A stretch of 10,718 bases of DNA from NCBI GenBank assembly GCA_000715685.1, contig KL569414.1:26612-37329 (forward strand), given 5' to 3'. Positions 5,748-10,718 of this stretch are shown here, piece after piece. A program made the translations under genes and the position numbers. Numbering within the stretch: position 1 is the first letter of the stretch; every line of letters begins with the position of its first letter. This stretch comes from Streptomyces lilacinus. GTDB taxonomy: Bacteria > Actinomycetota > Actinomycetes > Streptomycetales > Streptomycetaceae. The notes beneath the pieces are model-generated. The model saw nothing but the letters and a program-made list of their open reading frames with translations. It made no database searches and was not told the DNA's origin.

Positions 5748-7204
5748 CGACGCCACCCATGCCACTCGCCCCGCCCCCGGGGCCCCGGCGCTCCCGGCCC
5801 GGGCTGCCGGCGGCGATCGCCGTGGCGGTCGCCCTGTCGGCGGCCTTCGCCGTCGGGCAGGTCATCTACTGGGCGCAGCCGGAACTCACCTCGCCCCTGC
5901 CCTGGATGCGGGTGTTCCTGCTGCCCGAGCCGGACGTCTTCACGCTGACACGGGTACTCGTCTACGTCAGCTGGGGCGTCTCCGTCCTCCTCGGCCTGCT
6001 GCTTCTGGCCCTGCGCCAGCGCGGGAACGCAGCCGTCGTCCGCTCCTTCCAGTTCAGCCTGCTGGCCGCCCTGTTGCTGCCCTTCGTCGTCATGCCGCTC
6101 GACATCCTCGGCAGCGCCCCGCTCAAGCTGCTGATCTGCCTGCCCACCACGGCCGTCGCGCTGCTGTGCGTGCACCGGCTCCAGCTGTACCGCCGGATGC
6201 CGGCGTGGCTGCTGCTGGCCGGTTTCGGCTGGGGGGCGGTGATCGGCGGCGGGTTCGGCACGGTGATGACGACGTGGTTCTACCGGTACGCGCCCGGCTA
6301 TCTGCTCGACTGGCAGTACCCCCGTGACACGATCCGCACGATCTACACCGTGCTCGCCCTCAACGCCGGGATTGCTTCCGAAATCGGCAAGGCGGCCGGG
6401 GTCGCCGTGCTCTTCTTCCTCTTCCGGCGGCACTTCGGCGGGGTGGTTTCCGGCGTCGTCATCGGCGCGGCCGTGGGGCTCGGTTTCAACCTCACCGAGA
6501 CGGTGAACTACATGGCGACGATCGAGCCGGGCCAGCAGTCCGCGCAGTTCTGGATGCGGCAGGTGGTCGGGTTGATGGCGGTGCACGTGGCGTTCACCGC
6601 GGTCGTCGGCGCCGGGTTCGGGGCGGCGCGGAGGCTGCCGGAGTTCCGGGACCGGCTGCTGGTTGTCGGGGGCGGTGTGCTGGCCGCGATCGGCGGGCAC
6701 TTCGCGACGGACGCGGTGATGCCGCAGCTCGGGAAGTGGAAGGAGGACCTCTTCTCCCACGACCAGACGCTCGGCCTGCTCCTCGGCGCGCCGCTCATCA
6801 CGGCCATCACTTCAGGGGTGTTCGTCGCCCTCGCCGTACTGATCCTGCGGCGCGGCCTGACAGCGCAGGCCGCCGGGCTCGCCCGCGCCCTGCGCGCGGA
6901 AGCGGAAGCCGGCACCGGCGCGGTCACCGCACCGGAGGTCGACCTGCTGCTCGCCCCGCGCCGTCGCCTCCTCCTCGAGCTGCGCGTCTGGCGCCGCGAC
7001 GGCACGGCCGGCCTCCGCCACCTCATGCGCCTGCACCAGGCGCAGCTCGACCTGGCCACCCAGCGTTGGCACGGCACACTCCCCGGTGCCGATGCCTCCG
7101 TCCCGGACGTACGTCCGCTGCGCGCACGCGTGCTGGAGTTGAAGGGGCTTCCCGTCCCGCCCGCCCATCCCGCCTTCCCCTCGGCGCTGGAGGCGCTGTC
7201 ATGA
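5744..7204 (+). CDS. Polytopic membrane protein related to PrsW intramembrane proteases (altered first motif)
   Basis: A 486-residue protein, ATGA-coupled to its neighbours on both sides, with GGAGG before the start. A proline-rich cytoplasmic N terminus (1-20) is followed by about nine or ten hydrophobic segments (21-369) and a soluble C-terminal tail of about 115 residues. The core resembles the PrsW-protease family (known example: B. subtilis PrsW, which cuts the anti-sigma factor RsiW inside the membrane). SEIGK at 212-216 aligns with the EExxK motif, GFNLTET at 247-253 with the GFxxxEN motif (Glu252), and His281 in HVAFTAVVGAGFG and His319 in GGHFATD with the two histidine motifs. The first Glu of EExxK is replaced by Ser212, while Glu213 and the Lys remain. 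This may change or abolish activity. The family call is from motifs and order only; substrates could be the single-pass products of the same operon. Confidence 0.7.
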   Translation: MTTPPMPLAPPPGPRRSRPGLPAAIAVAVALSAAFAVGQVIYWAQPELTSPLPWMRVFLLPEPDVFTLTRVLVYVSWGVSVLLGLLLLALRQRGNAAVVRSFQFSLLAALLLPFVVMPLDILGSAPLKLLICLPTTAVALLCVHRLQLYRRMPAWLLLAGFGWGAVIGGGFGTVMTTWFYRYAPGYLLDWQYPRDTIRTIYTVLALNAGIASEIGKAAGVAVLFFLFRRHFGGVVSGVVIGAAVGLGFNLTETVNYMATIEPGQQSAQFWMRQVVGLMAVHVAFTAVVGAGFGAARRLPEFRDRLLVVGGGVLAAIGGHFATDAVMPQLGKWKEDLFSHDQTLGLLLGAPLITAITSGVFVALAVLILRRGLTAQAAGLARALRAEAEAGTGAVTAPEVDLLLAPRRRLLLELRVWRRDGTAGLRHLMRLHQAQLDLATQRWHGTLPGADASVPDVRPLRARVLELKGLPVPPAHPAFPSALEALS

Positions 7205-7578
7205 TGCGCTCCCGAACCGTGCCCCGAATCGTGTCCCGGATCGTGCGACTGTCCGCGCTGGTCGTCGCCGGCCCGCTGCTCGTCCTCGGCGCGCCCGGCT
7301 CGGCCGTGGCGCAGTGCTCGGAGGCCAACTACCGCGGCAGCCGCACCTTCCCGGGCGGAAGCTGCCCGGCGACCGTCGCGAACACCGCCTCCGGGGTCGT
7401 GTGGGCCGTACTCGTCCTCGCCGCCGTACTGTGGATCGCCCTCGCGCTGTCCCGGTCACGGGCCACGACGGACGCCGACCTGGCACTCGTCGACGCGACG
7501 TTCAGCCGTGCGGCGGGCGGCCACGCAGCGTCCGGCCATGCGGCGTCCGGCCATTCGGCCTCCGGCCAGGAGCCTTAG
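7201..7578 (+). CDS. Small membrane protein with signal-like N terminus, one further span and GHxAS repeat tail
   Basis: A 125-residue protein, last gene of the coupled operon; the start overlaps the previous stop (ATGA). The N terminus is Arg-rich and followed by a hydrophobic core (about 18-30) and a likely cleavage site after AVA at residue 37. The short exposed segment (38-65) has two cysteines (39, 55) that could form a disulfide loop. A second hydrophobic span (66-84) would place the C terminus in the cytoplasm. The tail ends in three pentapeptides GHAAS, GHAAS, GHSAS (107-121) encoded by near-identical 15-bp units. I recognise no family. The shared topology theme (exposed part, one span, short cytoplasmic tail) suggests it accompanies the other three products in the envelope. 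Its stop at 7576-7578 is 3 nt from the end of the convergent permease gene. Confidence 0.8.
   Translation: MMRSRTVPRIVSRIVRLSALVVAGPLLVLGAPGSAVAQCSEANYRGSRTFPGGSCPATVANTASGVVWAVLVLAAVLWIALALSRSRATTDADLALVDATFSRAAGGHAASGHAASGHSASGQEP
7519..7563 (+). repeat. Three 15-bp tandem units encoding GHAAS/GHSAS
   Basis: Three in-frame 15-bp units (GGCCAYGCRGCGTCC-like) encode GHAAS, GHAAS and GHSAS at the very end of the 7201-7578 gene. High similarity between units suggests recent duplication. Regular histidines could bind metal weakly, but this is speculation. Confidence 0.8.
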
Positions 7579-7581
7579 CCG

Positions 7582-8442
7582 TCACACCTCCTCCCGCAAC
7601 AGCCGCACGTACACCGCCGAGAACAGCGCTCCCACGACCAACAGCAGCAGCGCCACCGCCGTCCCGTACCCGATGAGGGACTTCAGGAACGCCTGGTCGT
7701 ACATGAACACCGGCAGCGTCTGGCTCCGGTTGCCCGGGCCGCCGCGCGTCATGGCCCAGATCAGGCCGAAGACGGACAGCGTCTGCAGGGTGTTGAGCAT
7801 CAGATTGGTGCCGATCGAGCGGCGCAGCATCGGCAGCGTGACGTGCCAGAAGCGGCGGAGGCCGCTCGCTCCGTCGACCTCCGCCGCTTCCGTCACGTCC
7901 TGGGGGATCTCCGCCAGGGCGGCCGAGTAGACCAGCATCGAGAAGGCCGTGCCGCGCCAGACGTTGGCGAAGGAGACGGCCACGATGGGAAGGGTGAACA
8001 GCCAGTTCTGTTGGGGCAGATGCAGGAGCTCCAGGATTTCGTTGAGCGTGCCCTGGCGGTTGAAGAAGGTGTACAGCAGGAAGCCCGCGACGATCTCCGG
8101 GACCACCCACGCCGCGACGACCACCGTGCCCGTGAGCGTACGCACCGGCCGCGACGCCCGCCGCATCAGCGAGGCCAGCGCGAACCCCAGGGAATTCTGG
8201 CCGACGAGGGAGGACAGCACGGTGAAGACGAGCGTCAGCAGCACCGCGTTGCGGAAGTCGGGGTCGCCGAAGGCACGGCGGAAGTTGTCGAGGCCGACGA
8301 AGGACGCCGAGGCCTGGCCGGTGAGCTGGGTGTCGGTGAAGGCGAGGTAGACGCAGTAGGCGACGGGGCCCGCGAGGAAGAGGAGCAGGAGGGTCGTGGC
8401 CGGGGCGAGCGGAAGCCAGCGGAATGGCCTGCGTGTCCTCAC
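7582..8442 (-). CDS. Carbohydrate-type ABC transporter permease (MalF-like)
   Basis: A 286-residue inner-membrane permease of the binding-protein-dependent type used for sugars. It has an N-terminal span (about 11-33), LDNFRRAF after the first exposed loop, and a typical six-span layout. The cytoplasmic EAA loop (EAAEVDGASGLRRFWHVTLPML, split here by residue range 185-206) carries the conserved Glu-Ala-Ala and Gly that contact the ATPase. GGPGNRSQTLPVFMYDQAF near residues 234-252 is also typical of MalF-type subunits. The start is the GTG at 8442, overlapping the stop of the binding-protein gene (GTGA), so translation is coupled. The family normally works with a second, MalG-type permease and a shared ATPase such as MsiK; neither gene is here. 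The gene ends 3 nt from the convergent operon. The substrate is unknown. Confidence 0.92.
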   Translation of the reverse strand: MRTRRPFRWLPLAPATTLLLLFLAGPVAYCVYLAFTDTQLTGQASASFVGLDNFRRAFGDPDFRNAVLLTLVFTVLSSLVGQNSLGFALASLMRRASRPVRTLTGTVVVAAWVVPEIVAGFLLYTFFNRQGTLNEILELLHLPQQNWLFTLPIVAVSFANVWRGTAFSMLVYSAALAEIPQDVTEAAEVDGASGLRRFWHVTLPMLRRSIGTNLMLNTLQTLSVFGLIWAMTRGGPGNRSQTLPVFMYDQAFLKSLIGYGTAVALLLLVVGALFSAVYVRLLREEV

Positions 8443-9803
8443 CGCGTCGTCACGCCCGACGCGCCCGCGATCGTCCTCAGGCGCTCGTCGTACGTCCGCT
8501 GCGCCTTCGCCACGTCCGCGTCGCCCGTGGTGACGGACTCCATGGCCTCCTGGATCGCCGTGGAGACGCGGGGGTAGACCGGCAGGGCGGGGCGGTAGTG
8601 GGTGTCCTTGACCAGACCCGTGAAGAACTCGATGCCGGGCATGGACGCGCGGTACTTCGGTGCGGCGGCGACGTCGTCGCGGACGGCGATCTGGGCGTCG
8701 CGGACGGTCCAGTCGGTGGCGTTCTCGGGGGACTGCATCAGCTCGATGGCCTGCCACGCCAGGTCCGCCTTGGTGGACTTGGCGCTGATGGACCAGGTCC
8801 AGCCGCCCGACAGGCTCACCCGGCCGGGCGCCCGGCCGTCCTGGGTGGGGAAGGCGGCGCGGCCCATGACGGTGGTCCACTGCGGCCAGGGCCTGGGGCC
8901 GGAGGGGAGCCAGTTCTTGCCGAGCCAGCAGCCGTCGAGGGCGATGGCGAGCTTGCCGCCGGGAAGCCATTCCGTCGCGACGCGGGTGGCGACGTTGGGG
9001 TCGAGGGCGTCGGCCGGCTCCGGGCCGAGGCGGTCGGCGTAGACGGTGCGGACGAAGTCCAGGGCGTCGCGGAAGCCCTTGCCGCCGGTCACCCACTTCT
9101 TCTGCGCGGGGGAGTAGAGGGGGTCCTGTCCGGTGCCGTACAGCAGCATCTCGAAGCCCTGCATCGTCGCACCCTCGCCGGGCCCCTTGCCGGTGTAGAC
9201 GTTCAGCGGGATGACGCCGGGCACCTTGCGCTTGATCGTGCGGGCGGCGTCGAGGACGTCGGCCCAGGTGCGCGGCTGCCAGTCGGCGGGCAGGCCGGCC
9301 CTGGCGAAGATCTCCTTGTTGAACCACAGGCCGCGGGTGTCCGTGCCGTCCGGGACCCCGTACGTCCTGCCGTCCGCCGCCGTCGCCGTCGCCGAGGCCT
9401 TGGCGGTCGGCGCGAAGCGGGACCAGTCCTTCCAGGCGGCGAGTTTGTCGTCCAAAGGTCTCAAGTAGCCGCTGGTGATGTCGGAGTTGATGAGGAAGGT
9501 GTCCTCGCGGACGACGTCGGGGGCGGTCTTCGGGGACCGCATCATCTGCTGGATCTTGGCGTAGTAGTCGTCCTGGGACGCCTGGATCGGCAGGAGCCGC
9601 AGTTTCTTGCCGGGGTGGGCCCGCTCGAACTGCTTCGTGATGCCGGCCAGATAGTCGTCCATGAGCCGGACCTTGTTGTCCGTGCTGCGCTGGTAGGCGA
9701 CCTTGACCGTGTTCGGGTCGTCGCCGGAACCGCCGCTCCCGCACGAGGTGGTGAGGGCGAGGGCGGTGAGGGCGACGAGGAGTACGGGGGTGGTGGGGCG
9801 CAC
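8439..9803 (-). CDS. Extracellular solute-binding lipoprotein of a carbohydrate-type ABC transporter
   Basis: A 454-residue substrate-binding protein of the family-1 (MalE-like) type. A lipoprotein signal (MRPTTPVLLVALTALALTTS) precedes Cys21, the likely lipidated residue; Thr-Thr-Ser before the Cys is a somewhat loose lipobox. Family features follow: YLAGITKQFERAHPGKKLRL near the N terminus, YGVPDGTDTRGLWFNKEIFARAGL, TWADVLDAARTI, and the C-terminal lobe with LSGGWTWSIS and AWQAIELMQSPENA. The start is a GTG at 9803 with GGAGG 7 nt upstream. The permease is translationally coupled downstream, and a two-component regulator lies upstream on the same strand. It would capture a solute, probably a sugar or glycoside, at the outer face of the membrane. 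The ligand cannot be told from sequence. Confidence 0.92.
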   Translation of the reverse strand: MRPTTPVLLVALTALALTTSCGSGGSGDDPNTVKVAYQRSTDNKVRLMDDYLAGITKQFERAHPGKKLRLLPIQASQDDYYAKIQQMMRSPKTAPDVVREDTFLINSDITSGYLRPLDDKLAAWKDWSRFAPTAKASATATAADGRTYGVPDGTDTRGLWFNKEIFARAGLPADWQPRTWADVLDAARTIKRKVPGVIPLNVYTGKGPGEGATMQGFEMLLYGTGQDPLYSPAQKKWVTGGKGFRDALDFVRTVYADRLGPEPADALDPNVATRVATEWLPGGKLAIALDGCWLGKNWLPSGPRPWPQWTTVMGRAAFPTQDGRAPGRVSLSGGWTWSISAKSTKADLAWQAIELMQSPENATDWTVRDAQIAVRDDVAAAPKYRASMPGIEFFTGLVKDTHYRPALPVYPRVSTAIQEAMESVTTGDADVAKAQRTYDERLRTIAGASGVTTR

Positions 9804-9814
9804 GGCACGACCTC

Positions 9815-9831
9815 CTGCACCTTCTGCACCT
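9815..9831 (-). promoter_or_regulatory. Short direct repeat abutting the binding-protein ribosome site
   Basis: CTGCACCT occurs at 9815-9822 and again at 9824-9831 (9-bp period), so the minus strand reads AGGTGCAGAAGGTGCAGGAGG into the Shine-Dalgarno. It lies in the 112-nt gap between the response-regulator and binding-protein genes. It could be a site for the adjacent response regulator or a translational element. It is short and may be chance. Confidence 0.2.
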
Positions 9832-9882
9832 GATGGTGTCGAGTCGTACGTTCCCCGGGCGGCCCGACCGCACGCGTCCGTC

Positions 9883-9903
9883 TACGGGACCGCCCCCCCC
9901 GTA
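9883..9903 (-). terminator. Weak hairpin downstream of the response-regulator gene
   Basis: TACGGG (9883-9888) and CCCGTA (9898-9903) can form a 6-bp stem with a 9-nt loop that includes part of a run of eight C. It starts 13 nt after the response-regulator stop. There is no U tract and the stem is short, so it may reduce rather than end transcription into the binding-protein gene. Confidence 0.2.
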
Positions 9904-9915
9904 ACGCCTCCTTGG

Positions 9916-10635
9916 TCAGCGCGCCGACAGCCACCGGTAGCGCAGCTCCGGGCGGCCGATCTGGCCGTACTGCGGGGCCCGCGCCGCCCGCCCGGTGTCC
10001 ACGAGGTGCTCGAGGTACCGGCGGGCGGTGATCCGCGAGATCCCCACGGCCTCGGCGGCCGCGCCCGACGAGACGCCCTCGAGCCCGGCGGCCCGCAGGG
10101 TCGCGATGATCGCCTGCAGGGTGTCGCCGGCCAGCCCCTTGGGGAGCGCCGCCGGCTGCGGGGCGCGCAGCGCGGCGAGAGCGCGGTCGACTTCCTCCTG
10201 TCCGCTCGCCTCGCCGGCCGCCGCGCGGAACTCGGCGTACCGCACGAGGCGGTCGCGGAGGGTGGCGAAGGTGAACGGCTTGAGCACGTACTGCACGACG
10301 CCCAGCGAGACCCCCTCGCGTACGACGGCCAGGTCGCGGGCGGAGGTCACGGCTATGACGTCCGCGGTGTGGCCGCCGGCGCGCAGCGAGCGCAGCAGCT
10401 GCAGGCCGTGGCCGTCGGGGAGGTACAGGTCCAGGAGCAGGAGATCGACGGCGGTGCCCTCCGCCCCCGCCCGCTTCAGGAACTGCGACGCGTCGCCCCG
10501 CGTGTGCACCACCCCCGCCACCGCGAAGCCGGGCACCCGTCCCACGTACAGCGCGTGCGCCGCCGCGGCGACCGGGTCGTCCTCGACGATCAGGACGCGG
10601 ATGGTCGTCGTGTGCGTGGTGGTGCTCGTGGTCAT
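9916..10635 (-). CDS. CitB/DcuR-type response regulator
   Basis: A 239-residue two-component response regulator. The receiver domain (about 12-130) has the acidic pair Asp19-Asp20 (VEDDP), the phospho-acceptor Asp69 (LLLLDLYLPDG), Thr97 (AVTSARD) and Lys119 (LKPF). The C-terminal part (about 165-235) has the helix-turn-helix of the CitB family (SSGAAAEAVGISRITARRYL) and the typical end GRPELRYRWL. The ATG at 10635 overlaps the upstream kinase stop (ATGA), and no better internal start is seen. This gives an unusual Thr-rich N-terminal extension (MTTSTTTHTTT) before the receiver core. CitB-type pairs usually sense carboxylates such as citrate or C4-dicarboxylates. Here the downstream neighbour is a sugar-type binding protein, so control of that transporter is plausible but inferred from position. 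Confidence 0.93.
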   Translation of the reverse strand: MTTSTTTHTTTIRVLIVEDDPVAAAAHALYVGRVPGFAVAGVVHTRGDASQFLKRAGAEGTAVDLLLLDLYLPDGHGLQLLRSLRAGGHTADVIAVTSARDLAVVREGVSLGVVQYVLKPFTFATLRDRLVRYAEFRAAAGEASGQEEVDRALAALRAPQPAALPKGLAGDTLQAIIATLRAAGLEGVSSGAAAEAVGISRITARRYLEHLVDTGRAARAPQYGQIGRPELRYRWLSAR

Positions 10636-10718
10636 GCGGGTGCTCCCTGCGGCGTACGGGTGTGCAGCGGCAGCCGCACGGTGAACTCGGCGCCGCCGGA
10701 CGGGGATCGGCCGAGGGC
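10632..10718 (-). CDS. Sensor histidine kinase, C-terminal fragment (partial at window edge)
   Basis: Only the last 28 codons and the stop are in the window. They read ALGRSPSGGAEFTVRLPLH then a short tail; GGAEFTVRLPL is the usual end of a histidine-kinase HATPase domain. The stop TGA (10632-10634) overlaps the start of the response regulator, so the two are translationally coupled partners, presumably a CitA/DcuS-type kinase. Sensor and catalytic parts lie beyond the right edge. Confidence 0.75.
   Translation of the reverse strand, partial: ALGRSPSGGAEFTVRLPLHTRTPQGAPA

Noticed and set aside
5390..6760. 456-codon minus-strand frame with VGKRVGK repeats
   Set aside because: The repeats are the antisense reading of the Pro-Thr tetrapeptide array; the frame spans three plus-strand gene boundaries and has no start signal.
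8424..9833. 469-codon plus-strand frame antisense to the binding-protein gene
   Set aside because: It mirrors a well-recognised solute-binding protein and shows no domain of its own.
9893..9900. Run of eight C as a phase-variation tract or sequencing error
   Set aside because: It is outside coding sequence between two genes, so a length change would shift no frame; nothing else marks it.

Overview
The window is GC-rich actinobacterial DNA, most probably from Streptomyces. The evidence is the very high G+C with G/C third codon positions, frequent GTG starts, Sec-type secreted proteins of unknown function, a DUF5937/ArsR-type regulator and a CitB-type two-component system beside a sugar-type ABC transporter. 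Most genes are complete. The left edge cuts a secreted protein just after its signal peptide, and the right edge keeps only the last residues of a histidine kinase.

Left part (1-2820, all minus strand). Two small secreted proteins lie in tandem, the first only a signal-peptide fragment. Upstream of them is an ArsR-type winged-helix regulator with an N-terminal DUF5937-like region. It is preceded by a 10-codon leader reading frame that has a much better ribosome binding site than the regulator itself. Next comes an AraC-family regulator broken in the middle at 2397-2414 by 18 bases identical to the engineered Tn5/Nextera mosaic end. This is almost certainly a sequencing or assembly artefact. 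The N-terminal half (2415-2820) and C-terminal half (1867-2396) look like one original gene with a short stretch lost at the join.

Middle part (2821-7578, plus strand). A divergent intergenic region carries a 16-bp direct repeat at 21-bp spacing, as expected of an AraC-type operator, and a bulged inverted repeat. It faces a four-gene operon whose three junctions are all 4-nt ATGA overlaps. The genes encode a 760-residue secreted, C-terminally anchored protein of unknown family; a 137-residue single-pass protein with 13 consecutive x-Pro-Thr-x tetrapeptides; a 486-residue polytopic protein related to PrsW intramembrane proteases but with an altered first motif; and a 125-residue membrane protein with a signal-like N terminus and a GHxAS repeat tail. 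This operon is the best candidate for an undescribed system: a cell-envelope assembly, possibly with regulated proteolysis.

Right part (7582-10718, minus strand). This reads, in transcription order, histidine kinase (C-terminal end), CitB/DcuR-type response regulator, carbohydrate-type substrate-binding lipoprotein and one MalF-type permease. The kinase and regulator overlap by ATGA, and the lipoprotein and permease by GTGA. No second permease or ATPase is present. The permease ends 3 nt from the end of the convergent four-gene operon. The two-component system probably senses an extracellular solute and controls the transporter, but this is inferred from position only.

No tRNA, rRNA, CRISPR array, natural insertion sequence or integration site was seen. 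No gene-free stretch exceeds 300 bases; the longest, 2821-3054, is described under its regulatory elements.
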